Source: Welwitschia mirabilis (lineage: Eukaryota; Gnetophyta; Gnetopsida; Welwitschiales). Taken from it: a DNA stretch of 64,000 bases. Each line of letters begins with the position of its first letter. Positions within the stretch are counted from its first letter, which is position 1. Location of the stretch: positions 122,258,712 to 122,322,711 of the forward strand of contig JBOZIK010000001.1 of assembly GCA_051453625.1 (NCBI GenBank), read 5' to 3'. Of this stretch, positions 47,139 through 59,018 are shown in pieces. Position numbers and translations under genes: made by a program. The notes under the pieces are model-generated. The model had not been told where the DNA came from, did not search any database, and saw only the letters and a list, made by a program, of their open reading frames with translations.

Positions 47139-48369
47139 CAAAAATGTTTCCAATAATGGAAGTAAACATGCTAGTCATAAAAACTTCTTCAAATAGGTCC
47201 ATGGGGTATGCTACATAAGCAATATATTGATTGTCCTCTTCAAGAACAAGTTCAAGGTTGTGATATCTTCCTTTGTAATAATTGAGACTCTTTTTGTTCT
47301 ATACATGGGCATTGTTACTTAGTACCGTCTTGTATGGCATCAGTTGCAGCACTTTAGTTGGGTATGCTGGGTAGAAGCTATCACATTCTAGGAAAGACAT
47401 GCCCACATGTTCATTCGAATGGCTCATGTTCATGTTGATAATGAATGTTATGTCCTGCCTAGTACCACTACAACTTGCATATGAGAAATTAATTATTTTG
47501 ATATTGATTTTTTTTAGTATCTAATTATGTATTAACCAATTTATGATTATGTATTATCTAATCTATGGAGTAACTAATAATTTGTATCTTATCAAAACTT
47601 GGGAAGAGGATCAAGTTGGCCCTTGTGAATATCTTGAGGTACTATCTCCCTTCAACCCTTCAAGTAAAATTTGACAAAAGGAAAAGCCATGCCATGGAGC
47701 GACCCTATTATCTCCACCTCATAGGAACTACAAGATCACCCTAGAGATGCCTTATAAGTAAACATAAATTCTACCTAATTCATGATAATAATATGATTAC
47801 TTATTAATAGTTTATTCTCTTAGGGCCATCAATCAGGATCATCTAATATTAAGAACTCATAGATGGATGGAAGGAAAGGGTGGTTGATGGATTTCATTAG
47901 AGTAAGTGGAAATGGAAAGGATGGAAGGTTAAATCAAAGGCAATGATGGTTTATTTGGTGGAGTGAGTTGTATTTAGGATTTTCTACCTAAAAATGTTTA
48001 AGACAGTGATTGTACAATGGAATTTCTTGTAAGGTTTTAAATGAGAAATGGAATCAAGCATAAAACTTTTTAATTTTTTAAACCAAAATTTATTTTAAAA
48101 GGATAATTCACACTAAAATAAGAATCTAATCTAAATGCATGCAACAAAATGAAAATTTTTTCAAGGTTTTTCCCAAGGTATTACAAACATGAAGGCTTAA
48201 AATAATAAATGTGATGTTCAAATAATGACTCAAAATTATACAACACATTCAAATAGGATCCTGAATTCCTATAAACATTTATACATGAATTCATAAAATT
48301 TTAAAGAACATTAACACTAGTAGTAAAATTAATTCATTTGAAATTAGAAATTTTTCAACCCTTAGCTTA

Positions 48370-50235
48370 TTCCTATTTACTCAATAACTCACATAAGACA
48401 TAATTTTTGGGTGAAGACAAAGGTGAAGTGGAAACCATAATAGGTGAATGATTATCAAGGGAAGTATAAGAAGATGGTTTCAAAGGTGTGGGTTTGTCTT
48501 CATCATGAAGGTTTAAGTCTTGCTTAAAAGGTAAAAGTGAGAATGTCAGTATTGGTTCAAGAGGTAGTTGAGAAAAAAAACTCTTGTTAACATTCTTCTC
48601 TTCATTAAGGTTCTCATAAGATTATTCTTCATAAGGTTGCACAAGAGAGATTGGTTATAGTTTAAGGATAATTTTAATTCCATTATTTTCAATGTTGCTT
48701 ATTAATTCAACCTCTATTATATAGTATTTGATAAATTCTTCTCCCTCAAATGTTTTCTCCCTGACTACAGATTGATCATTGTCATCTAAAGTCTCTAATC
48801 TTACTCTAACGTATAGTCCATGTTCATTAAAATGTTTACTCTCTAAGCAATGTCTAAACTCAAGGTCCTCTTGGTTGTCATTATTTGTTTCATTGTGAGA
48901 TTCTTCCTCATTCCATTAGAGATTTGAATAGTGACTTGGGCTAGTTATTGGATACCTTGCTCAAGTCTTTGATTCATTTACTCTTATCTTTGATTCTTTT
49001 GCTCTTAGACTTTCATAAACCATATAAGCATTTTTCTAAGAAATTTGAAGAGGGTTATTGAGTGTTCGAAGAAGATCTAGAATTACCTTCTAAAAATTTT
49101 TGAAAGAGATCCTCAAGGAAAGATGAAGTGGTTTTCTGATTGTATGAAATTAACAGGTGATAATTAAATGATAAAGAATATAAGAATAACAATAGAGGCT
49201 ATGGGTTAAAGGATAATGGCTGTGAATAAGATGGTGAAGGATGAGGATCATGAGGGGTANNNNNNNNNNNNNNNNNNNNNNNNNNNNNNNNNNNNNNNNN
49301 NNNNNNNNNNNNNNNNNNNNNNNNNNNNNNNNNNNNNNNNNNNNNNNNNNNNNNNNNNNNNNNNNNNNNNNNNNNNNNNNNNNNNNNNNNNNNNNNNNNN
49401 NNNNNNNNNNNNNNNNNNNNNNNNNNNNNNNNNNNNNNNNNNNNNNNNNNNNNNNNNNNNNNNNNNNNNNNNNNNNNNNNNNNNNNNNNNNNNNNNNNNN
49501 NNNNNNNNNNNNNNNNNNNNNNNNNNNNNNNNNNNNNNNNNNNNNNNNNNNNNNNNNNNNNNNNNNNNNNNNNNNNNNNNNNNNNNNNNNNNNNNNNNNN
49601 NNNNNNNNNNNNNNNNNNNNNNNNNNNNNNNNNNNNNNNNNNNNNNNNNNNNNNNNNNNNNNNNNNNNNNNNNNNNNNNNNNNNNNNNNNNNNNNNNNNN
49701 NNNNNNNNNNNNNNNNNNNNNNNNNNNNNNNNNNNNNNNNNNNNNNNNNNNNNNNNNNNNNNNNNNNNNNNNNNNNNNNNNNNNNNNNNNNNNNNNNNNN
49801 NNNNNNNNNNNNNNNNNNNNNNNNNNNNNNNNNNNNNNNNNNNNNNNNNNNNNNNNNNNNNNNNNNNNNNNNNNNNNNNNNNNNNNNNNNNNNNNNNNNN
49901 NNNNNNNNNNNNNNNNNNNNNNNNNNNNNNNNNNNNNNNNNNNNNNNNNNNNNNNNNNNNNNNNNNNNNNNNNNNNNNNNNNNNNNNNNNNNNNNNNNNN
50001 NNNNNNNNNNNNNNNNNNNNNNNNNNNNNNNNNNNNNNNNNNNNNNNNNNNNNNNNNNNNNNNNNNNNNNNNNNNNNNNNNNNNNNNNNNNNNNNNNNNN
50101 NNNNNNNNNNNNNNNNNNNNNAGTTTGTTTTGGTCTAATGAAATTTCCTACACTTTGCTTAATTTGATTATCATTTTGAAAACTATAGGAATAGATAGGT
50201 TGAAGATTGAAAGATGATTGAAATGGATTCAAGGC
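48370..50235 (-). pseudogene. Decayed gag-like coding region, element A
   Basis: On the - strand an open start at 50232 (MNPFQSSFNLQPIYSYSF) leads into an 862-N gap. After it come SSFLEDLFQKFLEGNSRSSS and a Lys/Ser-rich passage, then near 48.87-48.68 kb EFRHCLESKHFNEHGLYVRV, RLETLDDNDQSVV and EEFIKYYIIEVELISN. A last acidic/Pro-rich part ends about 48375 with stops. The (S)LED-F--F segment resembles the end of Athila/Tat gag (inference). I do not recognise the EHGLYVRVRLE block. Position next to the PBS suits gag. It is broken by stops and frameshifts. Confidence 0.5.
49260..50121. other. Assembly gap of 862 N
   Basis: In the gag-like region of element A. Flanks share no obvious sequence. 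Size nominal. Confidence 0.97.
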
Positions 50236-50919
50236 CTAACTCATGGTTTAAGATGAAGAAAATAGGTGACAATTTTTGGCTAGAGGTTTACATTTTCTGG
50301 GATTTGTAATATAGAATCAGGAAAAAAAGTTGACAGTAACTCAAAAACATCTGAAACTTAAATTTTACAACCTAGAAAACAAACCTAATATTTTTAATTT
50401 TTCATAAAAATGTATAGAAATACAAAGTAACACAACTGAAAAATGTACAAAGAATTTATAGAAATGAAAAAAAACATATAACAAACAAATCATTAGAGTT
50501 TGGTTTAGTTTAAAGTCACAATCTTAGGTTTAGTTGCACATACAAGAAATTTGTTAGACCTATAACTCAAAAATATTTGATATAAAAATGAATTTTTAGA
50601 CGTTATAAGGATGGACAAACTTAACAACTTAGACCAATTCAGGTTTTACTGGAAATGGAATAATACCTACCACTAGAAGGAAAATATTAAAAAAAAAGCA
50701 TATAAAATAAAAAGAAAAGAACCAATTCAAGTATCACTGAAAAAAGGATCAATACCCATCACTAGAAAGAAAAATAAACAAACATAGAAAATAAAGGAAA
50801 AAAAGGATTAGTTTGGGTATCATTAGAAAAAGAACTAGTGCCCACCACTAGAAAAATAAAATCTAACTAAAAACTAAAAAAAAGAAATCATGTACTCTTG
50901 AAAAATTACTGTGCCAATA

Positions 50920-50942
50920 CATCCTCGACAATGGTGCCAAAA
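50920..50942 (-). promoter_or_regulatory. Primer-binding site, tRNA-Asp type (element A)
   Basis: On the - strand TTGGCACCATTGTCGAGGAT, against TTGGCGCCGTTGCCGGGGAT, the complement of plant tRNA-Asp. The four differences are all transitions of the kind made by deamination of methyl-cytosine. It lies two bases inside the 5' LTR. Confidence 0.85.
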
Positions 50943-50944
50943 TC

Positions 50945-52393
50945 TGTTAATTGTAGTATACTGTCTAGATTTAAACTAAATGAAACACTTAGTATCATTC
51001 TTCCACAAGGATATATGAGCTAAATCAATCAAAAGATACAATACTATTCTACTTGCAATGAAAACTTAAACAAAAGAAAATCAAAAGTTAAGAGAAAGAA
51101 GGTGATCTTCAATTAGCAATGTAAGGAAATGGAAATGCTCTAAGAATCTAATAATTCATCCATCTCTCCTCCTTTGCTCTAATGATTATTGTATCTAAAA
51201 CATACACTAAATAATCAAGTTCTTAAGGCTTAGTGTAGAGGCATAATCTCATCCACCACATGAGTGTTGATGAATTATCAATTCCTCTCGCTACTTCACA
51301 ACCCTTTATACACACGAAAAGTATGAACTAAATCCGTCAAACAATAGACACTATAAATCACAAAAGTAACCTTAGAAAACTCACACATTCAAAAGAACTT
51401 AATAATTAAATAAGCCTTGTTTAAAGATTGCTAATACATTTTACTATGCATTAATACTAAAATAATAAAACCTACTTTAATAACTAGTTTTACCAAAACA
51501 TTACTCATACTAATTAAAATTGTCCATTAACAATAAAAGGATTTAAATCAATTCTTTACTAAAACTAAAAAAAATACATTACATCAATGAAATAGGAGGA
51601 GAAAAGGAACTTCTCAATGAGCCTTAAGCATTTCACCCCTAAGAAAGAGTATTAGAATATCATAAAATTCAAGCCTTCAAGTCTTTCCCATTTTTGCTAA
51701 CTAAAATGATGAACACAATGAAGGGTTAAAGGCCCTTTTATAGGAAGAGATGGGGTGAGGGGTAGTTATAAGCTTTTGGCTTATAGCATTACGTAGAAGA
51801 GTAGTGTTACAAACTCTTGACTTATAGCATTAGGTAAAATATTTATCAGTTAACATTAGGTAGATAAGATTTTGTCTTGTAGTAATTGGTATAAGTTGTC
51901 TTATAGAATTAGGTAGGTAAGATTTTTTTTCTCTAGCATTAGTTAGAATCTTCATCATTTAGCATTTGGTGGAGGTTGTCTTATAGCATTTGGTAGAGAT
52001 TGTTATGTAGCATTTGATGGAATCTTTATCATGATGAGTCTAATGCATGTTCTTTGGAGCCACATTCCTCTATCAACTGATGCTTTTACCATTTGTCTCT
52101 ATTGCAACCTTCTCATACTCTGTCATATGTCTCCTAATGCTATTGGCTATGTGCCATCACTTCATTTCTTTATTGCCACTATTATTTTATGTGAAATTAT
52201 GTTCATCTTCCATCATGTGATCTAAAACGTTGCTAAAGAACTATAATTATTATAGAGAAAATGATAATATTAAATTTTATTTTAAAACAATATAAGACAT
52301 GATTTTATGATAAATAAATAAATTGAGTATTTTTTTACTATGCTAAACTAATAAATTATACTTGATTAAAATGTCAATTTTGGCATGCAAACA
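50945..52393 (-). repeat. 5' LTR of element A
   Basis: 1449 bp. TATA box TATAAAAGGGCC at 51742-51731 (- strand). GCATTAGGTAGAT-like minirepeats at about 51780-52020, upstream of the box. Confidence 0.92.
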
Positions 52394-52398
52394 ACATT
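52394..52398 (+). repeat. Right target-site duplication of element A
   Basis: ACATT, identical to the uninterrupted sequence in the 5' LTR of element B and one base different from the left copy ATATT. Confidence 0.85.
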
Positions 52399-52485
52399 CT
52401 TCATAATAATTACAAGCATGGATACAATGTCAAACCATAAAAAATTATCTAATTAAGTTATTCCATTTAATGTTATATTTCATCA
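52399..52485 (-). repeat. 3' LTR of element B, right piece
   Basis: Parallels 58932-59018 (ATAATTACAAGCAT and AAAAAATTAT(C/T)TAATTAAG). Its right end is TTTCATCA, read as TGATGAAA on the - strand, directly after the polypurine tract. Confidence 0.9.
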
Positions 52486-52496
52486 ATCTCTCCCTT
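52486..52496 (-). promoter_or_regulatory. Polypurine tract of element B
   Basis: AAGGGAGAGAT on the - strand, immediately before the TG of the 3' LTR. It would prime plus-strand DNA synthesis. Confidence 0.8.
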
Positions 52497-52658
52497 GATA
52501 TTAAGGGCACAATCATGTACAGAATTCTTGAAAATAGGAATGTGAAAAAACAAATCCACACATCCACATAAATGCATAAACCAAACCAAAAAAAACTTGA
52601 AAGAAATGCTATTATTTTTATAATTGAGGCAACCTCAATATTTCATATGTATCTTGCC

Positions 52659-52668
52659 NNNNNNNNNN
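52659..52668. other. Assembly gap of 10 N
   Basis: Between the polypurine tract and the end of pol in element B. Confidence 0.95.
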
Positions 52669-52787
52669 ATGAGTCTTTTTCACAATTATTGGAATCTTTC
52701 TTTATCTAAAGACTTTGTGAAAAAATCTACAGGTTGCAATTTAGATAGGCAATAATTAGGAACGAGAAGTCCATATTTAATAGGATT

Positions 52788-54120
52788 TCAAATGAAATGG
52801 AATTTTATATCAATGTTCTTGGTCCTTACATGCATCATAAGTTTCTTAGAAATTGCACTCACAAAAGCACTATCACACAACAAATGTATTAGCCTATTAA
52901 CTAGAATTGTAAAATCTTTAATAAGATTATTAAGCCATATTAATTGTTGGCTTGCTAAATAAATTTTCATGTACTTAGCTTCGGTAGTAGAAAAATCCAC
53001 ACAATATTTCTTTTTTATTACCAAAGAAAAAAGGCTTTCACCAAGAAGCATTGCATATCCTATGGTGCTATTTTGATCATCAAGGCCATGTTTCCAATTT
53101 GCATTCACATAACCTACATGTTGTTTTCAGCCTCGTAAAATAAACCAAAATATAATATGCCTTTAACATAATGCAATATTCTTTTAACAAAACTAAAATA
53201 GGGCTTTTTCAGACAAGTCATTAATCTAAACATAAGGCTAACTACATATTAAATGTTAGCATGAGTTACAATTAGATACATCAAGCTTTCTATTATAGAT
53301 TTATAGTTGTGCTCATTAACCTCATCTTTCTTCATGCCTTTCTTGATTTCGTGATTCATTAGTAAGGTAGTAAAGATGGATCTGCATTTCTACATATCTA
53401 ACATTTTTTAACATATTAAAAGCATATTAACCTTGATTTGAGAACATGCCTCTTGGGGTCTACTAAATTTGGATTCTAAGATAATATGAGAGTTGGTCAA
53501 GATTTAACATTTCAAACTCTCTTTTTATGCCAACCTTGAATTTGTTAATTAACTTCTTAAATGTGCCATCAAAGATTATAGTATCAACATAGATCAACAT
53601 TAAAATTGAATTACCTTTGATGGTTGTCTTATATAAAGTGATTTCAAAATGATGTTTCTTATAACCATGATTTTGTAAATAAGAATTAAGTCTAGAAAAA
53701 CAAGCCCTTGAGGCTTGTTTCAAATCATATAAAGCTTTTTTTATAATTAAACATGACTTTTCATACCTTATGTTACAAAACCTTGGGGTTGTGAGGTGTA
53801 TAGCTTCTCTTCAATAACTCCATTTAGGAAGCTAAATTTGACATCTATCTACCAAATAGTCATCCAATTTTTAGAAGCATATGCAAGAAAGGCTCTAATT
53901 AACTTGAGATATGCACCAGGAGAATATGTTTCTCCATAATATATGCTTACTTCTTGTACATAATCAAGAGCAATAAGATGATCCTTATACTTGTTAATTG
54001 TATCATCAGAATTATATTTAGTTCTATAAATCCACTTGGCCAGAGAACAAGAATCCGTGTCTTGTTCTTTTCAACTTGGGAAATTTCTTCTTGAATTCAC
54101 TTAATCCAATGTGGATATTT
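52788..54120 (-). pseudogene. Reverse transcriptase and RNase H remnant, copia element B
   Basis: RT pieces on the - strand: EEISQVEKNKT, YGETYSPGAYLKLIRAFLAY, IDVKFSFLNG and LYTSQPQGF. The frame 53723-53463 has KQASRACFSRLNSYLQNHGY, LMLIYVDTIIFDGT and LNLDQLSYYLRIQI. The catalytic YVDD has become YVDT, which would abolish polymerase activity; the other Asp (IDVK) is kept. RNase H (53108-52788) gives STIGYAMLLG, VDFSTTEAKYM, LLCDSAFVSAIS and HVRTKNIDIKFHFI, all copia motifs. Stops and a frame change separate the pieces. Confidence 0.93.
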
Positions 54121-54455
54121 TATAGTTTCCTTGAAATGGATAGGATCTTAATTTAAAGACTCACAGCTTAATGTTAAATAATCTTTCAAAATATCTTTAC
54201 ATATCTTAGCTTCTATGATTGCACCAAGATTTTCTTGTCTTCTTATCCTTATAAGAGCATCACCAGGATGTGGACCTATGATATTGGATTGACCATGATA
54301 AGAGGTTAGCCTTTTATTTCTTGATTAATAATCAAGATTTTGATCCAATAATTTAGACAAAATTCTAGGCTCATTTTCACCTTAACTTTGTATAGAAATT
54401 AACACTTGATTTACACTATGATTTATGTCATCAATAGATTTTATTCAAGAGCTCT

Positions 54456-55260
54456 TTAGTCATTATTATCATCTTCAAATTTGTTATATTCAACATCATA
54501 AGAGTTATGAACATTATCATTATTAGTAGAAATAATATTTAATGATTTAAAAGGCATGAATTTAACATTAATGCATTTCAAAACTTTTCTTGAACTAGGA
54601 TCATGACGTTTATATGCTTTTCTTTGACTATAATATCCATGAAATATGCATGGCCTAGATCTGGATTCCAATTTGTCTTGATCAGGTTTTACATATTTAA
54701 CCAAACAATTAGATCCAAAAATTTGAAAATATAATAAATTACATTTAATGCCATACCATTGTTCATATGGGGTAGAATGATCAAGATGTCTCCTGATCAT
54801 GTAATTTTAAAGGTAGTTTGCAGTATTAATTACTTTAATCCAAAAGTATTTATCAAGAGTTATTTAAAGTAGCATGATTATTACCATGTCCACTAAATAG
54901 TAGTTCTTCCTTTCTATAACTCCATTTTGTTGTGATATGTAAGACATTACAACCTAATGGATGTTTTCATTATCTTTTAAATAAGACTCAAATTCATTGG
55001 ATAGGTACTATGTCCATGATCCATTCTCAAGCATTTTATTTTTGCACCTATTTCTCTTTCTACCCATCTTTGAAAAACTTTAAATAATATAACACTTCAG
55101 ATTTATAATTCATGAAATGAACATGGCATAATCTAGAAAAATCATCAATAAATGTAATAAAATACTTATGATCACTTAATCTTGAAGAGTTTAATGAACC
55201 ATAGATGTCTAAATGAATTTATGATAGCTTCTGGGATGATCTAGTGTTAACTCTTGGAAA
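54456..55260 (-). pseudogene. Integrase remnant, copia element B
   Basis: Pieces in order on the - strand: IHLDIYGSLNSSRLSDHKYF then ITFIDDFSRLCHVHFMNYKS, LRMDHG, LSNEFESYLKDN, MSYISQQNGVIERK, and in the open frame 54800-54456 STPYEQWYGIK, FQIFGSNCLV and IFHGYYSQRKAYKRHDPSSR. The DDE catalytic residues (Asp of LDIYG, Asp of RMDHG, Glu of IERK) are all still present although stops and frameshifts break the frame. The gene would insert the cDNA. The HHCC zinc domain upstream is recognisable only in part. Confidence 0.92.
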
Positions 55261-55950
55261 AGAGACTTTGGTCTACTTACCTTACATACATTCCTTGCAA
55301 GAACCTATGGGCTAAATTTGAAGATTAGGTAAGCCTCTTAGAACATTATATTGAATCATTTATTTTATATATTTTATAGATACATGGGTTAATTTCTTAT
55401 GTCATGTCTAGAATTCAATTATTATAGAAACTAGGACTTTTTTAAAGGTTATTAAATACAAGTTGCTTTTGGTTTTGGGATCATCAAGAACTTGTTTGCC
55501 CTTAGATAGAATACACTTATCTTTCTTGAATTCAACCTTAAATCCATTTTCAATGAGTTTCCCTAAAATTTTAAGATTTTAACGTGTATCAAGAACATAG
55601 AATGCATCATGAATTGCATAATTCTCAGCTTTGTAATTTTAGAAGAGTACCATGTCCCTTAATTTCTTAGGAGGCACCATTACCAAAACTGCTAACATCA
55701 AGATCTTTTACAAGAAACTATTGAAATAGTTTTTTTAAGAGATGATGTATCCCAAGCAACCACTGTCAATATACTAGGAGGTTAATTTACTAGAGGAGGA
55801 GATTAGGTCTAACTGGGTTTCTGCCACAAAGCCTCCTACTTTAACTTCATCTTCTTGATTGATTTTTGTCTTTACTTCAATTCTAGGTTGCTTAGATGAT
55901 GATTCTTATATTGTTATGTTGGATTTATGGAAATCACTTATTCTTTTCTT
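55260..55950 (-). pseudogene. Protease and integrase N-terminal region, element B
   Basis: Lies between the gag zinc knuckle and integrase, where copia protease is encoded. I can see FKVEFKKDKCILS-like sequence near 55.51 kb, which is the usual region between protease and the integrase zinc domain. I do not see a clear D(S/T)G active site. Many stops. Confidence 0.5.
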
Positions 55951-56781
55951 CCTAAAATCTTTGATGAGATGACCCATCTTATGGCAATAGTGGCATTCTC
56001 AAGTTTCTTTCCATTAGGATAAATCATACTAGGAGTTTCCTTCTATCGCTTCCTTATTCTCTACCCTGCCCTTGTCTTTGAACTATTCCTAGGCCTCTAC
56101 CTCTTCCTTTTCCATAGTATTAGCCTCTATCTCTTCCTATAGGGAATGCTATACATATAACAAGATAGGATGTTTTTAAGGTAGGATTTTCATCCTTATA
56201 TTCCTTAAGGTTGTACTTATATTATGCTAGTTTTTTAAAGAGTTCTTCAAGGGAGAGGATTCTCAAATATAATACATCATAAAAGATGATGGTAATGGGT
56301 TTGAATGATTTGTTAGGGATCTTAGGATCTTGAGGGAAACATCATTACTCTTTATTTTGAAATCTAAATCTTACATTTTCTTAACTATGTCCTTAACTCT
56401 CTAGGTGTAGTCTTTTACATTTCCATTATCTTTCATATTCATGTTTTCAAAATAGGTTCTAAGATTTTAAAATCTAATGGCTTTCACATTCTCATAACCT
56501 TGGTAGACCTCATTTAACCCTCACCATAGCCCATATGGGAAGTCATATATACTGAATTTATTAAATTCATTATCAAGCATATTAGAATGGATTATTGCCA
56601 TTGCCCTATAATCTTCTTTTCTACATTCTTTGTAATCTCTAGGATCATCCTTAGGCTTTATGTAAATAAAAGCAACTTTTTTATAATACCAAAGTTCAGT
56701 AGATTTAAAGATAATCTTCATTCTCTTTTTTTAGATCTCAAATGCATCAATGTCAAAATCGAGAACTTTGCCCTTATCCAT
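55950..56781 (-). pseudogene. gag remnant with zinc knuckle, copia element B
   Basis: Starts at 56781 with MDKGKVLDFDIDAFEI, a stop, then MKIIFKSTELWYYKKVAFIY; the open part is 56721-56521. Near the C-terminus (55998-55955) the knuckle reads ECHYCHKMGHLIKDFRKK, matching CX2CX4HX4C except that the last Cys is Phe. The start was chosen because the N-terminal stretch continues in frame into the open part after one stop. Gag would package the RNA. Confidence 0.8.
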
Positions 56782-56975
56782 GATTCAAGATAATCATTTG
56801 AAGTTTAAGATAGGAATAAATCAAGACTCAAATAAGAAGTGACTTTACTAAAAGATTTTAATAGGAATTTGTAACTTGTTTGTGAATGCCACAACATAAA
56901 GTTACCTAAGTCCAAGACCTAATAGGACTAAATAGGTAAATGAATTCAAGATCCAATATTTATCACATAAAAAAG

Positions 56976-56992
56976 TCTAGGATTTGGTACTA
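56976..56992 (-). promoter_or_regulatory. Primer-binding site, decayed tRNA-iMet type (element B)
   Basis: TAGTACCAAATCCTAG on the - strand, against TGGTATCAGAGCCTAG: 12 of 16 match and three of four differences are transitions. It is two bases from the 5' LTR end. Confidence 0.65.
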
Positions 56993-56994
56993 AC

Positions 56995-59018
56995 TGAATT
57001 CTAATACCTAGGATTGAAAATTATACATCGAGGAAATTTACTAATTTACAAAATAACATTATATTAAAATTTATACAACTAATTTTATCAATAAAGAAAG
57101 GTTAAAGATCTAAGAGGATAGATAATACTCATTTATTTTTATAGTATTAATTAAGACTAGATAAAGAGGAAATAGATACAAAAAGGTTGAAAGACTTTCT
57201 CAATCATTGCAAATGATTTTATAAATGATGTTATTTATGCACAAAAATAACATAATGCTGATGTTTTATGGATACTACTAATTTAGATAAGCAAAACATA
57301 GAATAAGTGTAACTTATGCTTAATGTAATACACACTTTAAAATAATAGCTCTAATTTAATAGATTATTAACCCTTAGAAAAAGAAGGTAAGACATATTAA
57401 CATTACTTGTGATTTTTCAATTATCACTTATGAAATCAAAGAGAATAAGTGTTCAAATAAATAGCTAAATAAATGTTATTAGAGGATAAAGGTAAAACTT
57501 GCACAACAAATTTGGATGTACATGGATTTTCCTCGTTTTTATGTTCTTATTCAAATCTTATTCAAAATTTAAAATAAACAATCAAGAACAAACTAAAAAA
57601 TAACTAACATTCAAAACTACTAAAAATTTTGTAAATGATAACAAGTGTAAATTCATTTAATTATATGAATAGAACTAAACTATGATCAAGCATGCTATTA
57701 ATTCTTCAAAATTTGATAAAGCTTTGATATAATGCTATAGGACTGATACTACATAAAATGAATTACAAAAAATTAAGCAAAGGATTTCCTTTCATACGGA
57801 ACATAAATTAGATTTTTGTAGTAATATGGAATTCAAAAAACTTTTAATTGTTGAACTTAACTAAATGAATATAAATTTAATTTTTATTACAATTCTTTAG
57901 ATTCAAATGTTTGAGCATATCACAAGACAAATTCATTACAACTTTAAATCTACAAACAAACACAAAAAATGAAAAAATTCTTACAGTGATAGCCTAATCT
58001 TAAACAGAATTGTGAAACAATGTCTCTATTTTATGTGCAGCTTTATTACAACTCAAAAAAATCCTTAATCCTTTAATCTAGGTAGTGATAATTACAATCT
58101 AGAATTATGAATTATTATAGTGCTTCCAATAAAAATAAATAGTTGTAGATCATTTAATGTGTTTTCCATCCCAATCTTCACAGCGTCTTTAGAGTTTGGA
58201 AATAAGATCTAAGCGTTGAACAAGGAAGTGGTTGAGAGCTGAAACTTAATTTTCTTTAATTTAGACAAAGGGGAGGCACATAATTTTTTTAAATTTATGG
58301 CATTTTCTCCTTTTTATAGAATAGCTTTACCCATAATATTGGTTATTGTCCAAATTTTTGCAAAAATTTATTGTGATTCGTGTTCATTTTCCTAGTGTTG
58401 GAGATGATCTTGCATGTATTTTTATTATTGTTGTGCTTATCCATCATTAGCAGAGATGCTAAAAATTTAATAGCAGAAATGATTTCAGAACTTTGGAGGT
58501 CACCTCTCTCTTTTAATACATGGGCTTCTAATAGTTAGCAAGATCCTTTAGAAAATAAACAACCAAAAAATAAAGGTCATAATCAAGGGAAAAATCACTC
58601 TAGATGTTAATCTTTCAGATCTTTGAGAAGTCTATAAGAGAAAGTTGATTTCAAATTTCCATAACAACAATCTGAAAGTATAACTTTAGGTTTTTCTTCA
58701 AATTTTAAACATTTCTATTTATTAGTTACATAACATGGAGCTTTGAATAAGCCTTGTTCTTAGAAATAAGTTTCTTTAAAAAAATTCTTTAAAGTTCACA
58801 TAAAATAATATATATTTCAACGTTTGAAATGCTAGAACTTGTAAATCCAAAAATAAGCTTTAAGTATCATTACACATAGTACTAATACTGATATTTAATC
58901 AAGCTAATAATACAAATCTTTCAAGTACATTCTTCACAATAATTACAAGCATTAATACAATGTCAAATCCTAAAAAATTATTTAATTAAGTTATGCCTTT
59001 TAATATAAAATTTCATCA
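56995..59018 (-). repeat. 5' LTR of element B (uninterrupted copy)
   Basis: 2024 bp. It shows the empty insertion site of element A: AATCTTTCAAGT-ACATT-CTTCAC at about 58914-58936. A minus-strand box CTATAAAAAGG is at about 58309-58319. Confidence 0.9.

Larger units (their letters stand above)
43926..48370 (-). mobile_element. Interior of element A, distal part, no domain seen
   Basis: About 4.4 kb including two N gaps. I see no pol motif on either strand. Near 45.53-45.68 kb a passage is repeated: GCATACATC occurs twice and (A/C)TATAATG three times. The small open frames (for example 44540-44752, and those spanning the gaps) have no recognisable family and are not supported as genes. Confidence 0.5.
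42495..52393 (-). mobile_element. Element A: 9.9-kb non-autonomous gypsy-type LTR element
   Basis: LTRs are 42495-43925 (3') and 50945-52393 (5'), both TG...CA, starting TGTTTGCATGCCAAAA on the - strand. The PBS is tRNA-Asp type and the polypurine tract beside the 3' LTR reads AATTAGGAGGTA. The 7-kb interior, apart from three N gaps, shows a decayed gag-like region near the 5' end and no protease, RT, RNase H or integrase. This is the organisation of a large retrotransposon derivative (LARD); the gaps, about 2.1 kb in nominal length, are too small for a full pol. Confidence 0.9.
40490..59018 (-). mobile_element. Element B: Ty1/copia retrotransposon, split by element A
   Basis: 5' LTR 56995-59018, PBS at 56976-56992, gag and pol remnants 56781-52788, polypurine tract AAGGGAGAGAT (52486-52496), and 3' LTR in two pieces, 52399-52485 and 40490-42494. 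Removing element A and one TSD copy leaves about 8.6 kb. Pol order is protease, integrase, RT, RNase H, which defines copia. LTRs of 2.0-2.1 kb are long for copia. By eye the LTRs are about 85% identical. Confidence 0.92.
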
